A DNA stretch of 24,607 nt from JARRJY01 sp037388705 (GCA_037388705.1 JARRJY010000010.1:1-24607); one strand, 5' to 3'; positions 8,446 to 16,619 are shown, numbered from the stretch's first letter. Notes: generated from the sequence alone by a model not told the origin. A program made the numbers and translations.

Positions 8446-9483
8446 ATGGATATTACTGAATTACTCGCATTCAGCGTAAAAAATAACGCTTCGGATTTAC
8501 ACTTGTCGGCTGGCTTGCCGCCAATGATTCGTGTTGACGGTGATGTTCGTCGCATCAATGTACCACCGCTTGAACACAAGACCGTGCACTCGCTGGTGTA
8601 CGACATCATGAATGACAAGCAACGTAAGGATTTTGAAGAATTCTGGGAAACGGATTTTTCGTTTGAAATCCCCGAGCTGGCACGTTTTCGTGTAAACGCC
8701 TTTAACCATAACCGTGGTGCCGGTGCTGTTTTCCGTACCATTCCCTCAAAAATACTGACACTGGAAGAGCTGAATTGTCCTCCGGTATTCAAAGAAATTT
8801 CAGATGTACCTCGTGGTATCGTGCTGGTTACCGGGCCAACCGGTTCAGGTAAGTCCACCACGCTGGCAGCGATGATGGATTACAAGAATGATAATGAGTA
8901 TGGTCATATTCTGACCATTGAAGACCCTATCGAATTTGTACACGAGAGTAAGAAATGCCTGGTTAACCAGCGTGAGGTACATCGTGATACGCTGGGCTTT
9001 GCCGAGGCACTGCGCTCAGCACTGCGTGAAGATCCGGATATCATCCTGGTAGGTGAGATGCGTGACCTGGAAACCATTCGACTGGCACTGAGTGCGGCAG
9101 AAACCGGACACCTGGTATTTGGTACCTTGCATACCAGTTCTGCGGCAAAAACCATTGACCGTATTATCGATGTTTTCCCAGCAGCTGAGAAAGACATGGT
9201 ACGTTCCATGTTATCAGAATCACTGCGTGCGGTTATTTCACAAACACTGATGAAGAAAATTGGTGGTGGTCGAGTCGCAGCCCACGAAATCATGATCGGT
9301 ACACCGGCAATACGAAATCTTATCCGTGAGGATAAGGTGGCGCAAATGTACTCGGCAATTCAGACTGGACAGTCAATTGGTATGCAGACCCTGGATCAGA
9401 ATCTCGAAGATATGGTGGCGCGTGGGATCGTTAGTAAACAGGAAGCGCGTGTCAAGGCAGCCAATAAAGATGCTTTCAATTAA
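8446..9483 (+). CDS. pilT: Type IV pilus retraction ATPase PilT
   Basis: 345 residues, the usual PilT length. The N-terminal PAS-like domain starts with the family mark NNASDLHLSAG. Walker A is GPTGSGKS (130-137); the Asp box includes LTIEDPIEF; Walker B ends at Glu204 (LVGEMRD); the His box is GHLVFGTLHT (221-230); and the AIRNLIRE motif needed for retraction is intact at 288-295. It is a hexameric cytoplasmic motor that depolymerises pilin and powers twitching. pilU follows 35 bases later on the same strand, as in Pseudomonas. Confidence 0.97.
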   Translation: MDITELLAFSVKNNASDLHLSAGLPPMIRVDGDVRRINVPPLEHKTVHSLVYDIMNDKQRKDFEEFWETDFSFEIPELARFRVNAFNHNRGAGAVFRTIPSKILTLEELNCPPVFKEISDVPRGIVLVTGPTGSGKSTTLAAMMDYKNDNEYGHILTIEDPIEFVHESKKCLVNQREVHRDTLGFAEALRSALREDPDIILVGEMRDLETIRLALSAAETGHLVFGTLHTSSAAKTIDRIIDVFPAAEKDMVRSMLSESLRAVISQTLMKKIGGGRVAAHEIMIGTPAIRNLIREDKVAQMYSAIQTGQSIGMQTLDQNLEDMVARGIVSKQEARVKAANKDAFN

Positions 9484-9518
9484 AATTATAACTCTGGTTT
9501 ATAGCGGAATATTTACAC

Positions 9519-10655
9519 ATGGATTTTGATGCTTTACTTAAATTAATGGTGCACAAAAACGGCTCGGATTTATTTATCACCGCCGGTGTGGCACCCAGCA
9601 TGAAAATAAACGGCAAGATCACACCTGTAACACAGGCAACTTTAACACCGAGCCAGGCGCGCGAGATTGTAATTAGTATTATGTCGCCGGCGCAGCGCGA
9701 AGAATTTGAAACACACCATGAATGTAACTTCGCTATTTCTGCCTCGGGTATAGGGCGTTTTCGTGTCAGTGCTTTCCAGCAACGCAACCATGCCGGCATG
9801 GTACTGCGTAAAATCGAAGTGAATATCCCCACCTTCGAAGATCTGAACCTGCCACCTATTCTGAAAGATCTCTCCATGACCAAGCGTGGCCTGATCATCT
9901 TCGTGGGTGCTACCGGTTCTGGTAAATCCAGTTCACTGGCGGCAATGATTGGTTACCGTAATAAAAACAGTACCGGCCATATCATTACCATCGAGGATCC
10001 GATTGAATTTATTCATAACCATGGTGGCTGTATCGTGACGCAACGTGAAGTTGGGCTTGATACTGAAAGCTTTGAAGTTGCCCTGAAAAATACCCTGCGT
10101 CAGGCACCGGATGTCATCCTGATTGGTGAGATTCGTACCCGCGAAACCATGGATCACGCGATTGCTTTCGCAGAAACCGGTCACCTGTGCCTGGCCACCC
10201 TGCACGCCAATAACGCTAACCAGGCCATGGACCGTATCATCAACTTTTTCCCGGAAGATCGTCGTGACCAGTTGTTAATGGATTTATCGTTAAATACCAA
10301 GTCATTCATTGCACAGCAACTGATACCGACACCCGATGGCACAGGTCGCATGTTATGTGCCGAGATCATGATCAACACGCCTCTGATGTCTGATCTGATC
10401 CGTAAAGGTGAAATTCACAAGATGAAAGAAATCATGGCCAAGTCTCGCCAAACTGGTATGCAAACCTTCGATCAGGCACTGTATGATCTCTATAAAGCCG
10501 GCTCCATTACCTATGAAGATGCCATAAACCACGCGGATTCGGCCAACGAACTTCGCCTGATGATCAAACTGGGTGAATCGAAAGGTGCCGATGCTGATGA
10601 AATGTCATCATCACTGGATGGGATTACCATCGAGGAAACCGATAACAAGTTTTAA
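9519..10655 (+). CDS. pilU: Accessory type IV pilus retraction ATPase PilU
   Basis: 378 residues, slightly longer than PilT through a C-terminal tail. Start segment NGSDLFITAGVAPSM, Walker A GATGSGKS (130-137), TIEDPIEF, Walker B region LIGEIRTRET, His box GHLCLATLHANN, and a LIRKGE motif in place of the PilT AIRNLIRE. PilU is a PilT paralogue that forms its own hexamer and supports PilT-dependent retraction. Gene order and the distinct C-terminus support PilU rather than a second PilT. It ends 18 bases before a strong terminator. Confidence 0.95.
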   Translation: MDFDALLKLMVHKNGSDLFITAGVAPSMKINGKITPVTQATLTPSQAREIVISIMSPAQREEFETHHECNFAISASGIGRFRVSAFQQRNHAGMVLRKIEVNIPTFEDLNLPPILKDLSMTKRGLIIFVGATGSGKSSSLAAMIGYRNKNSTGHIITIEDPIEFIHNHGGCIVTQREVGLDTESFEVALKNTLRQAPDVILIGEIRTRETMDHAIAFAETGHLCLATLHANNANQAMDRIINFFPEDRRDQLLMDLSLNTKSFIAQQLIPTPDGTGRMLCAEIMINTPLMSDLIRKGEIHKMKEIMAKSRQTGMQTFDQALYDLYKAGSITYEDAINHADSANELRLMIKLGESKGADADEMSSSLDGITIEETDNKF

Positions 10656-10673
10656 GAAATATGCAGGTAAAAT

Positions 10674-10701
10674 AAAAATGGGGGCCAAGCCCCCATTTTT
10701 T
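10674..10701 (+). terminator. Strong intrinsic terminator, probably bidirectional
   Basis: A perfect 12-bp stem (AAAAATGGGGGC / GCCCCCATTTTT) with a 3-base loop (CAA). The T run lies at the 3' side on the plus strand and, through the A run, equally on the minus strand. It sits between the convergent ends of pilU and the DUF3012 gene and can stop transcription from both sides. Confidence 0.92.
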
Positions 10702-10720
10702 AATTCCTGGTATTTTCCAG

Positions 10721-10888
10721 CTAATTTGATTTAAACATACAGTGTTTCGCGTAATCTTTCGTTTCCTGAATAGTCCAGTCATTGCTGGATTTTTCTTTTA
10801 ACGATTCACACCATTCCTTGCTGCCGACTTCAGGTGTGCAGGCAATAATAAACAAACTGGTAAAGGTAAGGATAACAAGCTTTTTCAT
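10721..10888 (-). CDS. Small DUF3012-type lipoprotein
   Basis: A 55-residue reading frame from ATG 10888 to TAG 10721. Residues 1-16 form a lipoprotein signal (MKKLVILTFTSLFIIAC, lipobox ending at Cys17). The mature peptide of about 39 residues has the pattern PEVGSKEWCESLKEK, a DWT segment and YAKHC, with Cys27 and Cys50 likely paired. This matches my memory of DUF3012, a family of tiny gammaproteobacterial lipoproteins of unknown role. A purine-rich AAGAGAAG lies about 8 bases upstream of the ATG. It is the last gene of the long minus-strand run, 27 bases after the PyrK-like gene and 20 bases before the terminator. Confidence 0.8.
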   Translation of the reverse strand: MKKLVILTFTSLFIIACTPEVGSKEWCESLKEKSSNDWTIQETKDYAKHCMFKSN

Positions 10889-10915
10889 TTAACTACTTCT
10901 CTTAACCGTTGGGTA

Positions 10916-11788
10916 TTAATTAAATACTTGATAGGCGTTAAACACAGGCCCATCCACACAGACTCTCTTCATTGCCGGGCCTTGATCGGTTTCCACTTTG
11001 ACTACACAACCGGCGCAACCGCCCACCGCGCAGGCCATGAATTCTTCCAGCGAAACCTGGCAGGGGAGATCATACTCTTTTGCCAGTTGGGCGACGGCTT
11101 CCAGCATGGGATGAGGACCACAGGAATAAATTTCCACTTGCTGTAATTGTTCGGGACTCAAGGCATCTAACCATAAGCGCGCAAGATCGGTAACGTAACC
11201 ATCGTAACAACCGGGATAACCCTGGGTACTGGTTAAACGCGTGGCGATGTTCCAGTCTTCCAGTAACGGCATGGTGGCAATTACATCATCCGGTATACCG
11301 GGTACCATGAATTCAGAAGGTTGTGATTTAAAGGGGAAGGGCACTTCTGAGCCCAGGATGACAAACGGTGAATATTCTTCTTTTGCAGTGCGCAAGGCAT
11401 CAGCCAGGAACACCATGGGCGGCATACCGACACCGCCGCCAATGAGTAATGGACGGGAACGTTCAGGATGTAATTCAAACGGCTTACCAATTGGTCCCAT
11501 GATGTTGATATATTCGCCTACTTCACGCTCTGCGAGCAGGGCGGTACCTTCACCAAACGCTTTATAGAGGAAATCCACGTGACCATGATTTTTATCGACA
11601 CGCATGATGGAAATGGGGCGGCGCATGGGACGTAACGGGTGACAGGTGATATGTGCAAAGCTGCCTGCCTGGGCACGCTCGGCAATCTTTGGTGCATAGA
11701 CACGCATAATATGTTGATCACCGCCATGATGTGAGTGTTCAAGAATTTCTGACTCTTCAACCAGTATCGTGTTTCGATGTGTTTTCAT
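10916..11788 (-). CDS. PyrK-like dihydroorotate dehydrogenase electron transfer flavoprotein
   Basis: 290 residues from the ATG at 11788; an earlier in-frame ATG at 11845 lies inside the upstream gene and was not used. The protein has a ferredoxin-NADP reductase fold: an FAD site at LRPMRRPISI (52-61), a nucleotide-binding glycine run at LLIGGGVGMPP (114-124), and CGPHPMLEAV. The C-terminal [2Fe-2S] cluster has Cys253, Cys258, Cys261 and Cys277 in C-x4-C-x2-C-x15-C, followed by DGPVF, exactly the PyrK layout. In class 1B dihydroorotate dehydrogenase PyrK passes electrons from PyrDB to NAD+. No PyrD is present in this window, so the partner is unknown. It follows the pyrC' gene by 25 bases in the pyrimidine run. 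Confidence 0.82.
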   Translation of the reverse strand: MKTHRNTILVEESEILEHSHHGGDQHIMRVYAPKIAERAQAGSFAHITCHPLRPMRRPISIMRVDKNHGHVDFLYKAFGEGTALLAEREVGEYINIMGPIGKPFELHPERSRPLLIGGGVGMPPMVFLADALRTAKEEYSPFVILGSEVPFPFKSQPSEFMVPGIPDDVIATMPLLEDWNIATRLTSTQGYPGCYDGYVTDLARLWLDALSPEQLQQVEIYSCGPHPMLEAVAQLAKEYDLPCQVSLEEFMACAVGGCAGCVVKVETDQGPAMKRVCVDGPVFNAYQVFN

Positions 11789-11813
11789 GCTTTTGTTACT
11801 TGCGTTGTTGAGT

Positions 11814-13097
11814 TTATGACTCAAGACTAAATACGGTTTTGCCATTAAGCAGGGTATGGGTCACCCTGCCTTTCAGTTCCCAACCATGTAACGGGGTGTT
11901 CTTGCCCTGGCTGACCAGTTTTTCCGCATCAACTACCCAGTACTGCTCAGGATCAAATATACAGATATCAGCTGCTGCACCGATGCCAAGATGACCTTTA
12001 TCCAGACCAAGGATTTCAGCCGGGTGCTGAGTTAAACGAGAGACAACTTCAATCGGGGTCAACAAGCCCTCATCGGCCATTCTTAATGTTAGTGGTAATA
12101 ACGTTTCCAGTGCAGACATACCGGGTTCTGTTTCAGAAAATGGCGCCAGCTTGGCATCGGCATCATGCGGCTGGTGATCAGAACACACCGCGGTGATATT
12201 CCCGGTCTGTAAACCGTGCTGCAGGCATTCCAGGTCCCGCTGGGTGCGTAATGGCGGACGTAAGTGGCACTGGCTATTGAAGTAGCCCAGGTCCATTTCC
12301 GTTAAATGAAGTTGATGGGCGGCAACATCTGCGGTGATCGGCAAGCCATCGTGTTGGGCACGGGCAATCATGTTAATGGCTCGCCCGGTAGATAAGCGAC
12401 AGAAGTGGGCACGTACCCCGGTTTGTTCGACCAGCATGAGTTCCCTGGCAACGGCCACGGTCTCGGCTGCTTCAGGAATAGCGGGTAAACCTAAGCGGGT
12501 GCTGACACTGCCTTCATGAGCCACGCCAGCATTGACCAGGCTGTGTTCTTCCGGGGTAATGAAAACGGTCAGGCCACAACTGGCGGCATATTCCATGGCG
12601 CGGCGCATGATGAGCGTATTATTGATGTAACGTGTGCCGTTACTGACGCCGATACAGCCTCCCTCGTGGTACAGCTCAGCCATTTCACTGAGCTGTTCAC
12701 CAGCAAGGCCCATAGTCAATGCGCCCAGGGTGACGACATGGGCAAAGCCGGCTTCTTCAGCACGACGCTGGATGAGCTCAGCGACAGCCGGGTTATCAAT
12801 GATCGGGTCGGTATCGGGTGGTACACACAGCGTGGTAATGCCGCTAGCTGCAGCCGCACGGGTTTCCGAGGCAATGGTGCCCTTGTGTTCATGGCCCGGT
12901 TCTCTTAAGCGTGCACTGAGGTCCACAATGCCGGGTATGACGGTTTTACCATTAGCGTCAATGGTTTGTTCAGCCATGAAACCTTTTGGAGACTTGCCTA
13001 TTGCAGCAATTTGGCCGTCACTGATATATATGTCATGAATACCGTCAACATCGTTTTTCGGATCAATCAGGTGGCCGCTTTTTATCAGGATATTCAT
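11814..13097 (-). CDS. pyrC': Non-catalytic dihydroorotase-like protein (PyrC'/PyrX)
   Basis: 427 residues, type I dihydroorotase family in length and fold (VIPGIVDL at the N-terminus, LREPG, SDHQPHD near the C-terminus). The metal-binding HxH that should precede LREPG is replaced: the segment reads DLSARLREPG with Ser61 and Arg63 instead of the two histidines. The usual histidine in the HLST region appears as HFCRLSTG. This matches the inactive dihydroorotase of Pseudomonas, which is needed to assemble the dodecameric aspartate transcarbamoylase with PyrB. Its ATG overlaps the pyrB stop (ATGA), fitting a complex of equal subunits. An active PyrC must be encoded elsewhere. Confidence 0.9.
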   Translation of the reverse strand: MNILIKSGHLIDPKNDVDGIHDIYISDGQIAAIGKSPKGFMAEQTIDANGKTVIPGIVDLSARLREPGHEHKGTIASETRAAAASGITTLCVPPDTDPIIDNPAVAELIQRRAEEAGFAHVVTLGALTMGLAGEQLSEMAELYHEGGCIGVSNGTRYINNTLIMRRAMEYAASCGLTVFITPEEHSLVNAGVAHEGSVSTRLGLPAIPEAAETVAVARELMLVEQTGVRAHFCRLSTGRAINMIARAQHDGLPITADVAAHQLHLTEMDLGYFNSQCHLRPPLRTQRDLECLQHGLQTGNITAVCSDHQPHDADAKLAPFSETEPGMSALETLLPLTLRMADEGLLTPIEVVSRLTQHPAEILGLDKGHLGIGAAADICIFDPEQYWVVDAEKLVSQGKNTPLHGWELKGRVTHTLLNGKTVFSLES

Positions 13098-14080
13098 GCC
13101 TTACGCTCCTGATCGTCACTGCCAGGACTTCGTCCCAGTACCATGGACATAATGGCCATACGTACTGCCAGGCCATTGGTAACCTGCTCGAGGATAACGG
13201 ATTGCGGACCATCTGCAACACTCGAACTGATTTCCACGCCACGGTTTATTGGACCCGGGTGCATCACTATGGCATCCGGTTTGGCCAGTGCCAGCTTGTC
13301 TTCGGTTAAACCATAACGCTGGAAATATTCATGTTCGCTGGGTAGCAGGGCACCGGTCATACGTTCTCGTTGCAGGCGCAGCATGATGACGACATCGACA
13401 TCCCGCAGGCCTTGTTCCATATCATGGTAAACATGTACCCCGAGGTGAGATGCTTCCGGGGGCATCAGAGTGTGAGGGCCAATGACGCGTACTTCCGGAA
13501 CACCAAGAGAATTCAGGGCATGAATTTGCGAACGAGCGACGCGTGAATGCATGATGTCACCAACGATGGCAACCCTCAAGGCCGTGAAGTCCGGTTTGTG
13601 TTTGCGAATAGTAAATGCATCCAGCATTGCCTGGGTAGGGTGGGCATGGCGACCATCACCGGCGTTAATCACGCTGATATGTGGTGCCACGTGCTGGGCG
13701 ATAAAGTGTGCCGCACCACTGCGCGAGTGACGCACGATAAACATATCGCAATGCATGGCTTCCAGGTTATGAAGCATGTCCAGCAGGCTTTCCCCCTTGC
13801 TGGTGGCAGAAGCATTGATATTGATGTTTAACACGTCAGCCGAGAGTCGTTTAGCAGCCAGTTCAAACGTGGTACGGGTGCGGGTACTGGCTTCAAAGAA
13901 CAGGTTAACGATGGTTTTACCGCGCAACAGGGGGACTTTCTTAACGTTTTGGCTACCAACAGTGGCAAAATTTTCAGCAGTATCCAGGATATCGGTCAGG
14001 ATAGGACGCTTAAGTCCTTCAATGGTCAGGAAATGGCGTAGCTGGCCATCGTTATCGAACTGAACATCCTGCTGCTTCAT
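13094..14080 (-). CDS. pyrB: Aspartate carbamoyltransferase catalytic subunit
   Basis: 328 residues. Carbamoyl-phosphate site STRTRT (65-70), the SATSKGESLLD loop, VRHSRSGAAHFIA and HPTQ (147-150) are all present, and the aspartate-site segment reads MLRLQRERM. It makes N-carbamoyl-L-aspartate, the committed step of pyrimidine synthesis. An N-terminal stretch of about 20 residues precedes the core, as in the Pseudomonas type (class A) that depends on a pseudo-dihydroorotase. No pyrI regulatory subunit is present. Both ends overlap neighbours by 4 bases. Confidence 0.97.
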   Translation of the reverse strand: MKQQDVQFDNDGQLRHFLTIEGLKRPILTDILDTAENFATVGSQNVKKVPLLRGKTIVNLFFEASTRTRTTFELAAKRLSADVLNININASATSKGESLLDMLHNLEAMHCDMFIVRHSRSGAAHFIAQHVAPHISVINAGDGRHAHPTQAMLDAFTIRKHKPDFTALRVAIVGDIMHSRVARSQIHALNSLGVPEVRVIGPHTLMPPEASHLGVHVYHDMEQGLRDVDVVIMLRLQRERMTGALLPSEHEYFQRYGLTEDKLALAKPDAIVMHPGPINRGVEISSSVADGPQSVILEQVTNGLAVRMAIMSMVLGRSPGSDDQERKA

Positions 14081-14586
14081 GCACTCTCCTGCGTAACCAG
14101 CTCAAGATTATCCGGACCACCAACCAGTTTAATGTTCTGGTTAGCTGATAAATTCACATGTTCACCGGTGACATCAGCAGTAATAGGCAGTTCGTTGCCA
14201 TCTCTTTCAACCAGGACGGTCAGAATGACGGATGCCGGGCGACCATAGTCAAAAATCTCGTTGAGCGCAGCGCGGATGGTACGACCGGTATGTAGCACGT
14301 CATCCACCAGGATGACATGACGGTCATCGATATCAAATGGCAGATTGGAAGGCTGTACCTGGGGATGAATACCGATGCGAGTGAAGTCATCACGATAAAA
14401 GGTGATATTCAGCGTGCCCAGTGGCTCTTTAATGTTCAGCATATTGTGCAGCGCTTCGGCTACCCATACACCACCGGTATGAATACCTATCATTACCGGG
14501 TTATCAATGTTTCGGGAAGAAAGCAGGGAACGCAGGTCGGTGGACATGTCGTCCAGCAGTTGTTTTACGTTGCGCTCTTCGCTCAT
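14077..14586 (-). CDS. pyrR: PyrR, pyrimidine regulatory protein / uracil phosphoribosyltransferase
   Basis: 169 residues, normal PyrR length. The PRPP-binding motif is VILVDDVLHTGRT (91-103), with MIGIHTGGVWVAE and the TFYRDDFTRIG segment also typical. In Bacillus PyrR binds pyr mRNA and causes attenuation; in pseudomonads its role is less clear. The usual PyrR anti-antiterminator sequence was not found here, but a long-loop hairpin sits just upstream of the start. Its stop overlaps the pyrB ATG by 4 bases. Confidence 0.93.
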   Translation of the reverse strand: MSEERNVKQLLDDMSTDLRSLLSSRNIDNPVMIGIHTGGVWVAEALHNMLNIKEPLGTLNITFYRDDFTRIGIHPQVQPSNLPFDIDDRHVILVDDVLHTGRTIRAALNEIFDYGRPASVILTVLVERDGNELPITADVTGEHVNLSANQNIKLVGGPDNLELVTQESA

Positions 14587-14602
14587 GCGTTCTGGTTACC
14601 TG

Positions 14603-14641
14603 CGCACTGTTGAAAATGTCAGCTCAATTCAATTCAGTGCG
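14603..14641 (-). promoter_or_regulatory. Hairpin in the ruvX-pyrR gap
   Basis: A perfect 7-bp stem (CGCACTG / CAGTGCG) encloses a 25-base AT-rich loop. It fills most of the 59-base gap and its 3' arm ends just before the CAGG that may serve as the pyrR ribosome binding site. It could affect pyrR translation or mark an mRNA processing point; no T tract follows, so it is not an intrinsic terminator. Confidence 0.35.
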
Positions 14642-14645
14642 GCGT

Positions 14646-15086
14646 TTATTGTTGATGTTCTAGCCAACTTTGAAGTATCAGCTGAGCAGCGATTTTATCA
14701 ATATTTGCCTTGTTTTGTCTGTCCTTTTTTGACATTGAAGAGGCCTGTATCTGTAATTGTGCTTCACGGGTAGTGAAACGTTCATCAGTAAGCTCTACCG
14801 GCAGGTGGTAGCGGCCGCTTAGCTGGTTGGCAAAGCGCCGCGCTGCTTGCGAGGCATCCTGTTCCTTGCCATCTTCAGTTAACGGGAGTCCGACAACGCA
14901 AAGATCCGGCTGCCATTCTTCGATGAGTTGCGTGATGCCATCCCAGTCAGGTTTATGGTTTTTTTGGTGCAACGTGGTAAGGGGGGTTACGGTACCCGTC
15001 AGTTCCTGGCCGACGGCGATGCCTATCCTGTTTTTACTGAAATCGAAACCAAACAGGGTGCGTTCCGTTGATTTTGCTTCATTCAT
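14646..15086 (-). CDS. ruvX: RuvX/YqgF family nuclease
   Basis: 146 residues with an RNase H-like fold: the first strand with the catalytic Asp is LFGFDFSKNRIGIAVG, followed by VVGLPLTEDGKEQ, the ELTDERFTTREAQ segment and a final NIDKIAAQLILQSWL with the last acidic residue. The family acts on Holliday junctions and, as YqgF, on 5' ends of pre-16S rRNA; it is generally essential. It follows yqgE by 6 bases, a pairing conserved across gammaproteobacteria. Confidence 0.93.
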   Translation of the reverse strand: MNEAKSTERTLFGFDFSKNRIGIAVGQELTGTVTPLTTLHQKNHKPDWDGITQLIEEWQPDLCVVGLPLTEDGKEQDASQAARRFANQLSGRYHLPVELTDERFTTREAQLQIQASSMSKKDRQNKANIDKIAAQLILQSWLEHQQ

Positions 15087-15092
15087 GAATGA

Positions 15093-15653
15093 TCAGGCGT
15101 GTCCCACATCCGGTGATAACAGGTTAAGTTCAATACCCAGGGCGTTGGCCGCAGCCTGCCAACGGCGTTCAACCGGTTCGTCAAACACGATGACTTCATC
15201 AGATGGTCCGGTGAGCCAGGCATTGGAAAGGATTTCTTCTTCCAGTTGTCCTTCTCCCCAGCCTGCATAACCCAGGGCTACATGATATTTTTGAGGCCCC
15301 ACGCCATGGGCAATGGCTTCAATAATGTCCTGCGACATGGTCAGGCCGATATCATTTGTCATGGCCAGCGTACTGTCCCAGTCTCCCAGGGGTTTGTGTA
15401 TGACAAAACCGCGCTCTACTTGTACCGGGCCACCGTGGTAAACGGGAATATTTGCCAGGTCATCATCGGCTGCTTCAATACCCAGTTGTTCCAGCAAATC
15501 CGCGAATATCAGTTCAGTTGGGCGATTGAGAATAATACCCATTGCACCCTGTGGTGTGTGATCACAGATATAGGTCACCGTGTGAGAGAAATTGGGATCA
15601 ATCAGTGCCGGCATGGCGATCAGAAATTGGTTATTGAGATAGCTGTTAGCCAT
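15093..15653 (-). CDS. yqgE: YqgE/AlgH family protein (UPF0301)
   Basis: 186 residues from the ATG at 15653, where MANSYLNNQFLIAMPAL aligns with the family start. An upstream in-frame TTG (15689) would add 12 residues but lies inside a hairpin and is unlikely. Family marks are QGAMGIILNRP, VYHGGPVQVERGFVIH and the GYAGWGEGQLEEE segment. The function is not settled; in Pseudomonas the homologue AlgH affects alginate and other regulation. It sits between tonB and ruvX as in Pseudomonas. Confidence 0.93.
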   Translation of the reverse strand: MANSYLNNQFLIAMPALIDPNFSHTVTYICDHTPQGAMGIILNRPTELIFADLLEQLGIEAADDDLANIPVYHGGPVQVERGFVIHKPLGDWDSTLAMTNDIGLTMSQDIIEAIAHGVGPQKYHVALGYAGWGEGQLEEEILSNAWLTGPSDEVIVFDEPVERRWQAAANALGIELNLLSPDVGHA

Positions 15654-15672
15654 AGCTTTAAGTATTGGGTAG

Positions 15673-15690
15673 CTTGCCGTTACTGGCAAG
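15673..15690. other. Tight hairpin between tonB and yqgE
   Basis: CTTGCC and GGCAAG pair perfectly around GTTACT, about 20 bases before the yqgE ATG. Read on the plus strand it is followed by TATTTATTTTT, which looks like a terminator for antisense transcripts. On the minus strand, the direction of the genes, no T tract follows, so read-through is expected. Confidence 0.4.
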
Positions 15691-15706
15691 TATTTATTTT
15701 TCGCGA

Positions 15707-16606
15707 TTATTGTAGTGACGTGGTCAGTCCACTACCACTTTTAAATGTCCATACCCGTGGAATATGCAGGATGTGAGTGTCCTGTAAAATATCCTTGGTA
15801 AGCGGTGGATAGGGGGCGGCACCGCGGACAATGCGCTTGGCAGCTTCGTCCAGTACCCTGTGCCCTGATGTTCGTAGGACTTTTACCGAATGAACGCTAC
15901 CGTCGGCATTAATAGCGACGTCCAGTAACAGTCGACCATTAAGATTGCGATAAATGGCCTCAGAGGGATAATTAATATTGCCGTACTTTTCCACTTTGGC
16001 GCGCCAGGCATCCAGGTAACTGGCAAAACGATACTCTCGTGCGTTGGCACCTGTCATATATGTATGGTACGGGGCTTGCTGGTAGGCCTGTTTTAATTCC
16101 TTGAGTTCTGCCGCCATGCGGGCAATTTGCTGACTGCGTTCAAACAACTGTGCCGCGGTAACTGTTTTCTTTTCTACCGGTAAGGGTTCTTCTAGTGGTT
16201 TGCTCCGCGTTTTCTTTTTAGCCCGCTCCACGGTCATAAACTCTTCCTGTGGCTTGCTATCCTGAACAGGTGGTGAAAAGTCCAGTCGACTATGTGGCGC
16301 AAATCCTTTTTCACTAGTAGGTACCGGGTTGGAAAAAGGACTACTATCGCGCACTTTTTCCTTGATATTGCCACCACCTTTTTGATTGGCCTGGGCCAGG
16401 TAATCGGCATCTTCCGGGGCATCATCTGATTTGTTATGAACCAGGGTCACTTCCATGGTATTCAGGGCGCTTGCTTCCGGGTCAAAGAGATCGAAGGTAA
16501 TTCCAAGAATAACCACGGCATGAAACGCCAGGGCTAAAAAGACGGTCAGACTAAAACGATCTGATTGTGTGACGACGCTTGTAGGGTGTTGCACTACGCT
16601 GTTCAT
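15707..16606 (-). CDS. TonB family protein, TonB3-like
   Basis: 299 residues. One N-terminal membrane anchor at about 18-38, a charged and proline-containing middle region (40-170, with a Lys/Arg-rich patch near KKKTRSK), and a C-terminal TonB domain from about 205 (KYGNINYPSEA, GRLLLDVAINADGSV, YPPL near the end). TonB proteins bridge the inner membrane to outer-membrane receptors. Position next to yqgE matches TonB3 of Pseudomonas (PA0406), which has been linked to twitching and pilus assembly rather than iron uptake. No exbB/exbD is nearby. Confidence 0.87.
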   Translation of the reverse strand: MNSVVQHPTSVVTQSDRFSLTVFLALAFHAVVILGITFDLFDPEASALNTMEVTLVHNKSDDAPEDADYLAQANQKGGGNIKEKVRDSSPFSNPVPTSEKGFAPHSRLDFSPPVQDSKPQEEFMTVERAKKKTRSKPLEEPLPVEKKTVTAAQLFERSQQIARMAAELKELKQAYQQAPYHTYMTGANAREYRFASYLDAWRAKVEKYGNINYPSEAIYRNLNGRLLLDVAINADGSVHSVKVLRTSGHRVLDEAAKRIVRGAAPYPPLTKDILQDTHILHIPRVWTFKSGSGLTTSLQ

Positions 16607-16619
16607 AGACTACTTTGGG

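Noticed and set aside
8370..8861. Minus-strand frame of 163 codons opposite the pilT start
   Set aside because: It lies mostly antisense to the intact pilT N-terminus; its product has no recognisable domain or ribosome binding site.
10656..10915. Riboswitch or small RNA between pilU and the PyrK-like gene
   Set aside because: The space is explained by the terminator and the DUF3012 reading frame.
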